Shown here piece by piece: positions 43,410-52,311 of a stretch of 64,000 bases of DNA (the first letter of the stretch is position 1; each line of letters begins with the position of its first letter). The stretch comes from Arthrobacter sp. APC 3897. GTDB taxonomy: Bacteria > Actinomycetota > Actinomycetes > Actinomycetales > Micrococcaceae. Below the pieces are notes generated by a model, which saw only the letters and a list, made by a program, of their open reading frames with translations, searched no databases and was not told the DNA's origin. The position numbers and the translations under genes were made by a program. The stretch spans positions 43,001 through 107,000 of the forward strand of contig NZ_JASDDG010000009.1 of the NCBI RefSeq assembly GCF_030407495.1. The letters run 5' to 3'.

Positions 43410-45134
43410 CTATGCCTCGAGCAGTGCCCGGCGCAGCGTATCCAGCCCCACGGACCCGAGCTCCAGGGCACGGGTATGGAAGCGCTTCTGGTCGAAGTCC
43501 GCGCCTTCACGGGTGCGCACCTCGTCGCGGATCTGCTCCCAGAGCCGCTGGCCCAGCTTGTAGGCGGGGGCCTGTCCCGGCCAGCCGAGGTAGCGGGTGA
43601 ACTCGAAGTTCAGCTGTCCCTCGGAGATGGCGAGGTTCTGCTTCAGGAACTCGTACCCCTTCTCGGCAGTCCAGGTGCCGGAACCCCAGCGCTCGGGGAT
43701 TTCCAGTTCCAGGTGCACGCCGATGTCGAAGACCACGCGTGCGGCCCGCATACGCTGGGCATCCAGCATGCCCATCTTGTCGCCGGGATCGCTGAGGTAG
43801 CCCAGCTCGTCCATGAGCCGCTCGGCGTACAGGGCCCAGCCCTCGCCGTGTCCGGAGACCCAGCAGATGTTGCGGCGCCAGTTGTTCAGCAGGCCGCGGG
43901 CCGCCGTCGCCGTCGCGATCTGGAGGTGGTGTCCGGGAACGCCCTCGTGGTAGACGGTGGTGGTTTCCTTCCAGGTGGTGAAGGTGTCTTCACCGGCGGG
44001 AACGGACCACCACATGCGGCCCGGGCGGGAAAAGTCGTCGCTGGGACCGGTGTAGTAGATGCCGCCTTCCTGGGTGGGGGCAATCATGCACTCAATTTCG
44101 CGCATGGGCCCGTCAATCTGGAAGTGGGTGTCCGCGAGGTCCGCCACTGCGCGGTCAGCCAGGCCCTGCATCCAGGCCTGCAGCTCATCGGTTCCGTGCA
44201 GCTGCCGCTCGGGATCTTCGTCCAGCAGCCGCATGGCCTCCTCGACGGTGGCGCCGGGCTTGATCTGCTCGGCCACGGCTTCCTGTTCAGCGATGATGCG
44301 GTCCAGTTCAGCCACGCCCCACCGGTACGTCTCTTCCAGGTCCACGGCGGAACCCAGGAAGCGGCGGGACATCAGGGCGTAGCGCTCGGCGCCCACGGCA
44401 TCCTTTTCGGGAGCCATGGGCAGCAGCTCATTCTCCAGGAACGCGGCCAGGTTGCGGTACGCGGCGCGGGCAGAGTCGGCGCCGGTGCGCAGGGCGGCAG
44501 TGAGGCTCTCGGGAAGGTCGCCGCCGTCGGCCAGTGCGGCGCCGGTGGCGTAGCTGTCGAAGAAGCCGCCGTCTTCGGCGTACTTGGTGGTCTGCTCGAT
44601 GACGATCTGCACCTGGCGGCGGGCCGGCAGCAGGCCGCGCTCACTCCCGGCACGGAGGGAGGTGATGTAGCCGGAGACAGCATCGGCAACGTTGTGCAGG
44701 CGGCCGGCAATGTGCTGCCAGTCCTCCACGGTTCCGGTGGGCATGAGGTCGAAGATGGAGCGGATTTCCTGTGCCGGGGACGCGATGTTGTTCAGGTCCG
44801 AGAGGTTCCAGCCGGACTCGTGGATTTCCAGTTCCAGGCCCAGGCGTTCGTGCATGGCGTCGAGGGTGACGCGGTCAACGTCATCGCTCGGCTGCAGGCC
44901 GTCCAGGCGTTCCAGTGTCTCCCGGATGGCTTCGGCAACGGATTCCAGTCCGGCCGGGGAGTAGTCCGCGTACTCGGTTTCACGGCCGGGAATGCCCAGC
45001 GACGTCGCCAGGGATGGATCCAGGTGCAGCAGCGTCTCGGTGAACGCATCGGCAACGGCGTCGATGGCGGTCGGCTGACGGTTGTGCGAGCCAGCGAAGG
45101 ACAGGGGTTCTGATGAAGGGGTCTGTTGGGTCAC
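43410..45134 (-). CDS. DUF885 family protein, probable metallopeptidase-like
   Basis: A 574-residue protein of the DUF885 family. The central motif YHEGVPGHHLQIA (about residues 400-412) resembles an HExxxH zinc site, followed by SGHGEGWALYAERLMDELG with a further Glu as third ligand candidate, and YLGWPGQAPAYKLGQ near the C-terminus. Family members are thought to be distant relatives of gluzincin carboxypeptidases, but activity is poorly defined. No signal peptide, so cytoplasmic. GTG start with weak ribosome binding site. It shares the strand with the accDE genes but is separated from accE by 85 bases. Confidence 0.85.
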   Translation of the reverse strand: MTQQTPSSEPLSFAGSHNRQPTAIDAVADAFTETLLHLDPSLATSLGIPGRETEYADYSPAGLESVAEAIRETLERLDGLQPSDDVDRVTLDAMHERLGLELEIHESGWNLSDLNNIASPAQEIRSIFDLMPTGTVEDWQHIAGRLHNVADAVSGYITSLRAGSERGLLPARRQVQIVIEQTTKYAEDGGFFDSYATGAALADGGDLPESLTAALRTGADSARAAYRNLAAFLENELLPMAPEKDAVGAERYALMSRRFLGSAVDLEETYRWGVAELDRIIAEQEAVAEQIKPGATVEEAMRLLDEDPERQLHGTDELQAWMQGLADRAVADLADTHFQIDGPMREIECMIAPTQEGGIYYTGPSDDFSRPGRMWWSVPAGEDTFTTWKETTTVYHEGVPGHHLQIATATAARGLLNNWRRNICWVSGHGEGWALYAERLMDELGYLSDPGDKMGMLDAQRMRAARVVFDIGVHLELEIPERWGSGTWTAEKGYEFLKQNLAISEGQLNFEFTRYLGWPGQAPAYKLGQRLWEQIRDEVRTREGADFDQKRFHTRALELGSVGLDTLRRALLEA

Positions 45135-45219
45135 ACGTGAAGCCTAACCGCTCCGTCGGACTTCCCCGGGCGATTGAGACGGCAATGTAACGTAAACGCG
45201 CGCCGCGGAGCGCTGTCTG

Positions 45220-45480
45220 CTACCGGAAGCTGCGCCGCCACGATCCCGGGCCGGGCTTGGGTGCGAGGCTGAGCATCCGACGCCGGTGCCAGGTGCGGCG
45301 GGCGGATTCAGGTGCGGGGCGGGGCGCGCCGTCGCCGGCGCTCAGGCCCATGACGACGGCGGCCAGCGCCGCCAGCTCCTCCTCCGAGGGGTTTCCGCCC
45401 AGCACGGAGAACAGCGGCGGCTGCGGCGGTGCGCTCTGCGGTTCCCGGCCCCAGGTGTCCGGCAGGTCCCAGGCGGTCAC
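45220..45480 (-). CDS. accE: Acyl-CoA carboxylase epsilon subunit (AccE)
   Basis: An 86-residue protein with the AccE core [20 protein letters not shown], then a disordered Ala/Pro stretch and a basic Trp-containing end ([23 protein letters not shown]), as in AccE5/PccE of Streptomyces and mycobacteria. It stimulates or stabilises the alpha-beta carboxylase complex. The GTG start overlaps the TGA of the beta-subunit gene (GTGA), ensuring coupled synthesis. Confidence 0.92.
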   Translation of the reverse strand: MTAWDLPDTWGREPQSAPPQPPLFSVLGGNPSEEELAALAAVVMGLSAGDGAPRPAPESARRTWHRRRMLSLAPKPGPGSWRRSFR

Positions 45481-47072
45481 AGCGGGATGTTCCCGTGCTT
45501 CTTGGCGGGCAGCGAGGCCCGCTTGTCCCGCAGGGCGCGCAGCCCGCGGATCAGCTGGAGGCGGGTTTCGGAGGGCGCGACGACGGCGTCAACGTACCCG
45601 AGCTCGGCAGCCTGGTACGGGTTGAGCAGTTCCTCTTCATACTGTGTGATGTAATCCGCGCGTGCCTGCTCAACGCTTTCACCGGCGTCGGCCGCCTGCT
45701 TGAGCTGGCCGCGGTAGAGGATGTTCACCGCGCCCTGGGCGCCCATGACGCCAATCTGGGCCGTGGGCCAGGCGAGGTTCAGGTCCGCGCCGAGCTTCTT
45801 GGAGCCCATCACGATGTATGCGCCGCCGTACGCCTTGCGGGTAATGACGGTGAGTTTGGGGACGGTGGCTTCGGCGTACGCATAGAGCAGCTTGGCGCCG
45901 CGGCGGATGATGCCCTGGAACTCCTGGTCCTTGCCCGGCAGGAAGCCCGGCACATCCACGAAGGTGAGGATGGGAATGTTGAAGGCGTCGCAGTGGCGGA
46001 CAAAGCGGGCTGCCTTTTCCGAGGCGGCGATGTCCAGGGTGCCGGCAAACTGCATCGGCTGGTTCGCCACGATTCCCACGGTATGCCCCTCGACCCGGCC
46101 GTAGCCGATCATCACGTTGGGGGCGTAGAGGGCCTGCATCTCCAGGAAGTGGCCGTCGTCGAGCACCTGTTCAATGACGGCGCGCATGTCGTAGGGCTGG
46201 TTGGCGGAATCCGGGATGAGCTCATCCAGGGCGAGATCGCCGTCGTTCAATTCCATGTCCGAAGCGAAGGCGGCCAGCGGAGCCTCGGCCAGGTTGTTGG
46301 ACGGCAGGAAGTCCAGCAGTTCGCGGACAAACTCGATGGCGTCCTCTTCGTCGGAGGCCAGGTACGCGGAGGTTCCGGTGTTGGTGTTGTGCTGCCGGGC
46401 GCCGCCGAGGGTTTCCATGTCCACGTCCTCGCCGGTGACAGTCTTGATGACATCCGGTCCGGTGATGAACATGTGGCTGGTCTTGTCCACCATGACCACA
46501 AAGTCGGTCAGTGCGGGGGAGTAGGCCGCCCCGCCGGCGGACGGGCCCATGATGAGGGAAATCTGCGGGACCACACCTGAGGCATGGACGTTGTTGCGGA
46601 AAATGTCCGCAAACATGGCCAGCGAGGCAACGCCTTCCTGAATGCGGGCGCCGCCGCCGTCCAGGATGCCGACGACGGGGCAGCCGGTGCGCAGGGCGTG
46701 TTCCTGGACCTTGACGATCTTCTCCCCGTTGACCTGGCTCAGCGATCCGCCGTAGACGGTGAAGTCCTGGCTGTAGACGGCAATCGGCCGGCCGTCCACT
46801 GTGGCGAAGCCGGACACCAGGCCGTCGCCCAGCGGTTTCTTCTTTTCCATGCCGAACGCGGTGGACCGGTGGACGGCCAGGGCATCGAATTCAACGAAGG
46901 ACCCGGCATCAACGAGCATTTCGATGCGCTCGCGGGCCGTGTGTTTGCCGCGGGCATGCTGCTTTTCGACGGCGGCCGGACCGGACGGCATTTGCGCCTG
47001 CTCCTGGCGGCGGCGGTACTCAGCGATCTTGCCGGCTGTGGTCTGCAGATCAAGGTCCTGGTCGATGCTCAT
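45477..47072 (-). CDS. Acyl-CoA carboxylase beta subunit (carboxyltransferase; AccD5/PccB-like)
   Basis: A 531-residue carboxyltransferase that moves CO2 from biotin to acetyl- or propionyl-CoA, giving malonyl- or methylmalonyl-CoA for fatty acid synthesis. It shows the two crotonase-like halves with [20 protein letters not shown] and [20 protein letters not shown] in the N-terminal half (oxyanion Gly-Gly), and [20 protein letters not shown] and [20 protein letters not shown] in the C-terminal half. Start 47072 follows CGGAGA. Forms a two-gene operon with accE. Confidence 0.96.
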   Translation of the reverse strand: MSIDQDLDLQTTAGKIAEYRRRQEQAQMPSGPAAVEKQHARGKHTARERIEMLVDAGSFVEFDALAVHRSTAFGMEKKKPLGDGLVSGFATVDGRPIAVYSQDFTVYGGSLSQVNGEKIVKVQEHALRTGCPVVGILDGGGARIQEGVASLAMFADIFRNNVHASGVVPQISLIMGPSAGGAAYSPALTDFVVMVDKTSHMFITGPDVIKTVTGEDVDMETLGGARQHNTNTGTSAYLASDEEDAIEFVRELLDFLPSNNLAEAPLAAFASDMELNDGDLALDELIPDSANQPYDMRAVIEQVLDDGHFLEMQALYAPNVMIGYGRVEGHTVGIVANQPMQFAGTLDIAASEKAARFVRHCDAFNIPILTFVDVPGFLPGKDQEFQGIIRRGAKLLYAYAEATVPKLTVITRKAYGGAYIVMGSKKLGADLNLAWPTAQIGVMGAQGAVNILYRGQLKQAADAGESVEQARADYITQYEEELLNPYQAAELGYVDAVVAPSETRLQLIRGLRALRDKRASLPAKKHGNIPL

Positions 47073-47364
47073 CTGGTCTCCGGAGTGCGCAGTGGTGGGG
47101 TCAGGTGCCGTGCGGCATTTCTGCGTTAAGTAGGAATTGCACAACGCGCGCGGCGATTTATCCAGTCTAGTGAGGTCAAAGTCCCGTCCCCGGTGTAGGG
47201 ATCCTACAACGTCGCGCCGCTGCCCTTGGCCGGGTGTCCGCGGGGCGGGTGTCTCTTGTCCGTCATCCGGTGACGGTGCAGCCGTAACAGTAAGGGGTGC
47301 TGTGAAAGGATTTCACCCGACCTGCAGGGGCTGCCGGTCCACTGGGGAGGTGCTGGACGCCGTG

Positions 47365-48243
47365 ATGGAAACGGACTTATGGGTGGTGCTGCAGGCAGCT
47401 GCTTTGGTGACTGCCGGATTTGGTGTCTGGATCCTGACGCGCGCCTGCTGGGATTACGCCGGGGTTCCGGCGGTCCGGGACGCTTATCTGGAGCTGGTCG
47501 ATGCCCGGATGCAGGAACTCGGCTGGGGAGCAGCGCCGGCCGGTGGAGGGTTTTCCCGGGCTGCCCGGGCTGTGCGTTCGGCGCGGTCGGAAAGGTCCGG
47601 GCCGACTGTCCGTTCCGGGCTGGCTGTCCGTTCGGCAGCCCCCCTCCGCCGCAGCGATGCCGAATTCCTTCGGCGAACCAGGCGTGCCCTCCTATCCCGG
47701 CCGCTTGACTCCGAACGCGCCGCGTCGCAAAAGGCTCTGCTGCAGCTGATCAGCCGGCCGGCCCTTTCGCCGGCGCAGCGCATCCCGGCGGCGGACCTGC
47801 TGCCGGAACTCGCCGAGACGGTGGCGGCGGCCACCACGCTCCAGGAGCTGGCCCGCACCGAGCGGTTGTACCGTGCAGCCGTCCGGCGGATGCTCCGCCG
47901 CGAGGTCCCCGGCCGTTTCCGTGCAGTCTTTCTCCCCGGCATGGCCCGGTATCTGGATTTCGTGGGCCGGGGAAGCTCACTCGGCCTGGCGCTTGGTGTC
48001 CTGCTGGGCGGCGGACTGACCGGAAACGCGGATCTGGTGGGTGCTCTGACCGCAGGGTGCGGGGTGGCCGGGGCAGTCTTCTTTACCCTGACGGTCATCC
48101 GCTGCGAGTCCCGGTCCTGGCCTGCCGGTGAATCCGGGGTGTGGCTGCATCTGGCGCGCAGGTTTCCGCAGGCATACTTCCTGCTGAGGCTGGTGCTGGC
48201 CACGGTGGTGGTGCTCTTTGCGCTCCACCTCGTGCAGGGCTGA
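47365..48243 (+). CDS. Hypothetical membrane protein
   Basis: A 292-residue protein of no recognised family. A first hydrophobic helix (VVLQAAALVTAGFGVWILTR) starts at residue 6, followed by a long basic cytoplasmic part rich in Arg and Ser, helical segments (SERAASQKALLQLISRPALS, ETVAAATTLQELARTERLYR) and two or three C-terminal helices (LGLALGVLLGGGLTG, AGCGVAGAVFFTLTV, YFLLRLVLATVVVLFALHLV). Residues about 68-92 contain a repeated V-R-S pattern encoded by short DNA repeats. The frame is open from 47137, but GGGGAGG at 47344-47350 supports this ATG (or the GTG just before it). Confidence 0.75.
   Translation: METDLWVVLQAAALVTAGFGVWILTRACWDYAGVPAVRDAYLELVDARMQELGWGAAPAGGGFSRAARAVRSARSERSGPTVRSGLAVRSAAPLRRSDAEFLRRTRRALLSRPLDSERAASQKALLQLISRPALSPAQRIPAADLLPELAETVAAATTLQELARTERLYRAAVRRMLRREVPGRFRAVFLPGMARYLDFVGRGSSLGLALGVLLGGGLTGNADLVGALTAGCGVAGAVFFTLTVIRCESRSWPAGESGVWLHLARRFPQAYFLLRLVLATVVVLFALHLVQG
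47568..47634. repeat. Short repeats inside the hypothetical membrane protein gene
   Basis: Three related copies of GGCTGTNCGTTCGG: 47568-47581, 47604-47618 (GACTGTCCGTTCCGG) and 47622-47634. They resemble the pair upstream of mfd (core GACTGTACGTTCGG) and encode a Val-Arg-Ser-rich linker. Confidence 0.6.
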
Positions 48244-48280
48244 CTCCCGGCTGCGCAGGGCCTGGCTAGGTCCGATCGGG

Positions 48281-48423
48281 ATCCTTCGTGCAGATCACGG
48301 GCCCAAAACTATCCGGGTGGGATCCTTCGTGCAGATCACCGGCCCAAAACTGGCCTTTGGGTCGGTATGAGCTCCGGATCTGCACGAAGGATTCCGGCAT
48401 TCCCCCGGATCTGTCCGAAGGAT
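48281..48423. repeat. Dispersed intergenic repeat, locus C (direct-direct-inverted-inverted)
   Basis: Core ATCCTTCGTGCAG occurs directly at 48281-48293 and 48322-48334, inverted at 48380-48392, with a degenerate inverted copy CTGTCCGAAGGAT at 48411-48423. The two direct copies belong to a 41-bp tandem repeat also containing GGCCCAAAACT. The remaining part of the 339-bp spacer (48244-48582) carries a TetR-type palindrome near its right end and no gene. Confidence 0.9.
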
Positions 48424-48533
48424 CCGGTTCAGCGGCGTGAGCATGGATGCAGGCAGACGCGCTGAACATCGCCTGAAGCGGTGCGGCTGCGGAACTCCCT
48501 TGCCGGGAGTGCGGCGAACCGAACCCGCCTCCG

Positions 48534-48553
48534 ATGTTACTGGTGAGTAACAT
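48534..48553. promoter_or_regulatory. TetR-type operator palindrome upstream of the SDR gene
   Basis: ATGTTACTGGTGAGTAACAT: two perfect 8-bp arms (ATGTTACT and AGTAACAT) with a 4-bp centre, ending 29 bases before the SDR start codon, a position suited to repression. The TTACTnnnnAGTAA form is typical of TetR-family operators that control lipid or xenobiotic genes. No TetR gene is adjacent. Confidence 0.65.
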
Positions 48554-48582
48554 AATGGGCTTCCGTGCATTAGCCTGTTGCT

Positions 48583-49431
48583 ATGACCTCTCTCACACCT
48601 GATTCCCAGAACCGTTCCCTCGCCGGCCGCACCATCCTGATGTCCGGCGGCAGCCGCGGCATCGGCCTGGCCATTGCCCTGCGTGCTGCGGCCGACGGAG
48701 CCAACATTGCCATCATGGCTAAGACGGCCGAGCCCCACCCCAAGCTGCAGGGCACCGTGTACACCGCCGCTGACCAGCTGAACGCGGCCGGCGGCAAGGC
48801 CCTGCCGATCATCGGCGATGTGCGGAATGACGACGACGTCACCCGCGCCGTGGCCGAAACGGTGGAGACCTTCGGCGGGATCGACATCGTCGTCAACAAT
48901 GCTTCCGCGATCGATCTGCGCGGCACCGATGACATGACCATGAAGAGCTATGACCTGATGGCAGACATCAACGCCCGCGGCACGTTCATGCTCTCCAAGT
49001 TCTCCCTGGACGCCCTGCGCCGCTCGGAGAACCCCCACATCCTCACGCTCTCGCCGCCGCTGAATCTGGATCCCAAATGGGCAGGTTCCTACCTCGCCTA
49101 CACCATGGCCAAGTACGGCATGTCGCTGACGACGCTCGGCCTGGCGGAAGAGCTCCGCAAGGACGGCATTGCGGTCAACTCGCTCTGGCCGGTCACGTCG
49201 ATCGACACCGCTGCCATCCGCAACCTCGGCGGTGAGACCATGGCAGCGGCATCGCGCAGCTCGGACATCATGGCCGACGCCGCCCACGCCGTGCTGACCC
49301 GCCCCAGCCGCGAAGCCACCGGCAACTTCTACACGGATGAGCAGGTGCTGCGCGAAGAAGGCATCACCGATTTCCGTCCGTATTCACTCGGTGCGCCCGA
49401 GGACAAGCTCATGCAGGACTTCTTCCTCTAG
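48583..49431 (+). CDS. Short-chain dehydrogenase/reductase (HSDL2-like)
   Basis: A 282-residue NAD(P)-dependent SDR. The nucleotide loop is ILMSGGSRGIGLAIALRAAA, then DVRNDDDV, VVNNASAIDL (NNAS motif), a Ser-containing LTLSPPLN and the catalytic YTMAKYG (YxxxK). The GSRGIG loop followed by an AKTAEPHPKLQGTVYTAA insertion and the LSPPLN motif match the hydroxysteroid dehydrogenase-like 2 group, often associated with fatty-acid metabolism. It is probably under the palindromic operator just upstream. Confidence 0.92.
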   Translation: MTSLTPDSQNRSLAGRTILMSGGSRGIGLAIALRAAADGANIAIMAKTAEPHPKLQGTVYTAADQLNAAGGKALPIIGDVRNDDDVTRAVAETVETFGGIDIVVNNASAIDLRGTDDMTMKSYDLMADINARGTFMLSKFSLDALRRSENPHILTLSPPLNLDPKWAGSYLAYTMAKYGMSLTTLGLAEELRKDGIAVNSLWPVTSIDTAAIRNLGGETMAAASRSSDIMADAAHAVLTRPSREATGNFYTDEQVLREEGITDFRPYSLGAPEDKLMQDFFL

Positions 49432-49440
49432 GATGACCCG

Positions 49441-49466
49441 CCCTGCGGCCGGATCCGGCCGCAGGG
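49441..49466 (+). terminator. Perfect palindrome after the SDR gene
   Basis: A perfect 26-bp palindrome with half CCCTGCGGCCGGA, nine bases after the stop; it can form a stable hairpin but lacks a T tract (followed by TTATG). Confidence 0.55.
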
Positions 49467-49498
49467 TTATGTCGGCGGGCCCGCGTAAGATCAAAGGC

Positions 49499-50383
49499 AT
49501 GCAATTGCGTTACTCCAGCATGGAAAGACCAGGGCTTGACCAGGAACGCCTCCGGGCGGCACTCGTGGCGCCGCAGGGACCCCTGGCACAGCTGGCTGTG
49601 GTGGCGGAGACCGGTTCCACCAACACTGACTTGGCAGAGCTGGCGCAGCTTCGCCCCTCCGAGGTGCCTGACCTTTCCGTGCTGACGGCGGAGATGCAGA
49701 CGGCAGGCAGGGGCAGGCTGGGCCGCACGTGGGAGGCTCCGCCGCGCTCGTCGCTGTTCGTCAGCGTCCTGCTCCGCCCGGTCAATGCCGGGGGCCGTCC
49801 GCTGCCCACCCAGTCCTACGCGTGGCTCTCTCTGCTGGCCGCCCTGGCCCTGGCCGAGTCCGTCGCCCGGCGCACCGGCGTCGAGGCCCGGCTGAAATGG
49901 CCCAACGATGTCATGGTGGACGGGCGGAAGCTCGCCGGCGTCCTCGCCCAGCTGGTGATGGACTCCTCCGGTGCCCCTCCCGCCGTCGTGGTGGGCGCCG
50001 GCATGAACGTCTCCCTCACTGATGAGGACCTGCCCGTCCCCACCGCCACGTCGCTGCTCATGGAATACGCCTCCACCACGGACCGCAACATCCTGCTGGA
50101 GGACTACATCCGCGATTTGGTGGACAAATACGCCCAGTTCCGGACGGTCGACGGCGATGCCTCCCGCCCGTGGGCGGACGGCACCTCGCTGCTGGAAAAG
50201 ATCAGTGCCCGGATGGCAACCCTGGGCCAGGAGGTGCGCGCCGAACTTCCCGGCGGCAAATCCCTGACCGGCCGCGCCGTGGCCCTGGACGCCTACGGCT
50301 CGCTGGTCCTGGTGGACGGCACCGGTGAGCGGCATGCCGTCGTTGCCGGCGACGTGGTGCACCTGCGGGCCGTTCAGGCGTGA
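49499..50383 (+). CDS. birA: Biotin--[acetyl-CoA-carboxylase] ligase
   Basis: A 294-residue ligase that attaches biotin to the BCCP domain of the carboxylase alpha subunit. Motifs: ETGSTNTDLAEL, the biotinoyl-AMP loop AGRGRLGRTWEAPPRSSLFV, RLKWPNDVMVDGRKLAGVLA and VVGAGMNVSLTDEDLP. It is of the monofunctional type: there is no N-terminal winged helix, so it does not act as a repressor. Start 49499 (MQLRYSSMERP) was taken; the frame to 49337 runs back into the SDR gene. The stop overlaps the next gene (GTGA). Confidence 0.94.
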   Translation: MQLRYSSMERPGLDQERLRAALVAPQGPLAQLAVVAETGSTNTDLAELAQLRPSEVPDLSVLTAEMQTAGRGRLGRTWEAPPRSSLFVSVLLRPVNAGGRPLPTQSYAWLSLLAALALAESVARRTGVEARLKWPNDVMVDGRKLAGVLAQLVMDSSGAPPAVVVGAGMNVSLTDEDLPVPTATSLLMEYASTTDRNILLEDYIRDLVDKYAQFRTVDGDASRPWADGTSLLEKISARMATLGQEVRAELPGGKSLTGRAVALDAYGSLVLVDGTGERHAVVAGDVVHLRAVQA

Positions 50384-50955
50384 GCATCCGGCTGAATCTG
50401 GCGCCGGGGGAGCGGATCATCGTGGCGGGCAGGCCGCACGCCCGTCAGCTGCTCTGGCCGCTGGCTCTGGCCGTGATGGTGTGCGCGGCGGCCGGTTTCG
50501 GCTGCGGCTATCTGGACCGGGACGCCCTGCCCGGACAGCTGGCCGACTGGCGCGGCTACCTGCAGACCGCCGTCGTCGTTATTGCAGCGGTCCTGCTGGC
50601 GCGCTTTTGCGTGCCGCCGGTGCTGCGCTGGGCGTTTTCGCGGTACATCGTGACCAACCAGCGCCTGATCCACCGGCAGGGCGTGCTGCGGCGGCGGGAA
50701 CGCGAACTGGCGCTCGCCTCGGTCTTCCAGCTGGAGGCCTGGCAAACCGTACCGGACCGTATGCAGCGCTCCGGAACGCTGGTGGTGGATGTGGGCTACG
50801 GTCAGGCAGTGCACTATGAACATGTCCCCGAAGTGCACCGGTTCAAGGCCATTGTGCTTGCGGCCATAGGGCAGCTGCCCATGACCGCCATGTTTGATGG
50901 TGTAGATATTGATGGAGATGGGGAATACGACTACGAAGGGAGGGGCGATGAGTGA
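50380..50955 (+). CDS. PH-domain (DUF304/bPH2) membrane protein
   Basis: A 191-residue protein with two N-terminal membrane helices (about 24-45 and 60-80) and a cytoplasmic bacterial PH domain recognised by SRYIVTNQRLIHRQGVLRRR followed by ERELALASVFQLEA. The C-terminus is acidic (DGVDIDGDGEYDYEGRGDE). Function of the family is unknown. It is coupled to birA upstream (GTGA overlap) and overlaps the cyclase gene downstream by eight bases; birA, this gene and a cyclase gene together suggest one operon. Confidence 0.87.
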   Translation: MSIRLNLAPGERIIVAGRPHARQLLWPLALAVMVCAAAGFGCGYLDRDALPGQLADWRGYLQTAVVVIAAVLLARFCVPPVLRWAFSRYIVTNQRLIHRQGVLRRRERELALASVFQLEAWQTVPDRMQRSGTLVVDVGYGQAVHYEHVPEVHRFKAIVLAAIGQLPMTAMFDGVDIDGDGEYDYEGRGDE

Positions 50956-52141
50956 GGAAGGCCGCGACGTCGGTGCGGATCCCGAACCCATGACGCTCTC
51001 CATGCCCGCTGTCCGACCCCGAGTCCAGCCCGAAGGTGCAGGTCCGGACGCGGAGCACGGCTCCGGGACGTCTGCCGGTTCCGGTGAGCCCGGCGCCGCC
51101 GGCTCAAGTGTCATTGACCGCGAGGACGTGCGGAAGCTGGAGGCCCAGCTGATTGGCGGACCGCGAACCCTCAAACGGCGTGAAGCCGCCGCTGAAGCAG
51201 GGGTCTCCCTCTTGTCCGCGCGCAAGCTGTGGCGCGCGATGGGCTTTCCCAACCTGGATGACGACGCCGTGTTCTTCACGGAGCAGGACCGCGAGGCCCT
51301 GACTACGGTCATTGAACTTGTCCGGGATGAGCAGCTGACCGAAGAGGCTGCCATTTCGATCATGCGCTCGATCGGCCAGATGACTGACCGCATGGTGGTG
51401 TGGCAGATCGAGGCGCTCGTTGAGGAAATGGTGGTCCAGCGCGGCATTCCCGACGCCGAGGCCCGCAAAGCACTCGTGGCTGCCCTGCCGGCCCTGATCG
51501 AACCACTGGAAAAGACCCTCGTGTACGCCTGGAAGCGGCAGATGAACTCTGCCGTCCAGCGGCTGGCGCTGCGGGCCGAGGCCGGTCTGGCCAGCCATGA
51601 CGGCTCCGCGTCGGATGACAATCCGCTGCCGCTGGCCCGTGCGGTGGGCTTCGCAGACTTGGTGTCCTACACGTCCCTGTCCCGCCAGATGAATGAAAAG
51701 ACCCTTGCCCAGATGGTCCAGCGCTTCGAGCACAAATGCGCCGAGATCATTTCGGTGGGCGGCGGCCGGCTGGTGAAAACCATCGGCGATGAAGTGCTCT
51801 TCAACGCGGAAACCCCGGAAGCGGGCGCTGAAATCTCCCTGGCGCTGGCCAAGGCCTTCACCGAAGACGAACTGCTGCCGGCGGCCCGGGTGTCCCTTGT
51901 GTGGGGAAGGGTGCTGTCCCGGCTGGGCGATATTTACGGTCCCACCGTGAACCTGGCATCCCGGCTAACGTCCCTGGCCGAGCCCGGAACGGTGCTGACG
52001 GATGCCTCCACAGCAGCCGCACTGCGGAACAATGACCGGTTTGTCCTCATCCCGCACCAGCCCCGCAATGTCCGCGGGTTCGGTGAAATCCATCCGGTAA
52101 CCCTGGCCCGCGGAACGGGACCGGGCCTGATCCTGGACTAG
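50948..52141 (+). CDS. Class III adenylate cyclase with autoregulatory N-terminal domain (Rv1264-like)
   Basis: A 397-residue soluble cyclase. After a disordered 55-residue N-terminus, residues about 60-205 match the helical regulatory domain of mycobacterial Rv1264 (RREAAAEAGVSLLSARKLWR, then TEEAAISIMRSIGQMTDRM), which inhibits the catalytic domain and makes that enzyme pH-sensitive. The catalytic domain (about 230-390) has metal-binding Asp in VGFADLVSYTSL, the substrate Lys and second Asp in GGRLVKTIGDEVLF, and DIYGPTVNLASRL with the transition-state Asn and Arg. It therefore looks active, making cAMP. Start 50948 is preceded by GGGAGGGGCG. Confidence 0.92.
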   Translation: MSEEGRDVGADPEPMTLSMPAVRPRVQPEGAGPDAEHGSGTSAGSGEPGAAGSSVIDREDVRKLEAQLIGGPRTLKRREAAAEAGVSLLSARKLWRAMGFPNLDDDAVFFTEQDREALTTVIELVRDEQLTEEAAISIMRSIGQMTDRMVVWQIEALVEEMVVQRGIPDAEARKALVAALPALIEPLEKTLVYAWKRQMNSAVQRLALRAEAGLASHDGSASDDNPLPLARAVGFADLVSYTSLSRQMNEKTLAQMVQRFEHKCAEIISVGGGRLVKTIGDEVLFNAETPEAGAEISLALAKAFTEDELLPAARVSLVWGRVLSRLGDIYGPTVNLASRLTSLAEPGTVLTDASTAAALRNNDRFVLIPHQPRNVRGFGEIHPVTLARGTGPGLILD

Positions 52142-52311
52142 GGACCGGTTGGTTCTGCAGGGCACAGATTCGGTGCCTGCGGACACTGCCCGGAGTGTTG
52201 GCAGGCGGCATCGGGCCGCTATCCCGCAGATTCCGCTAGGGTGATGTGACAAGGCGTAATATGTGTCACTGCTGTGGTCCACACAGCGGGCAGCTTCCGG
52301 ATAGGGCGTGA

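Noticed and set aside
43476..45113. 545-codon open frame antisense to the DUF885 gene
   Set aside because: Composition is Gly/Val/Gln/His-rich as in shadow frames and no family motif is present.
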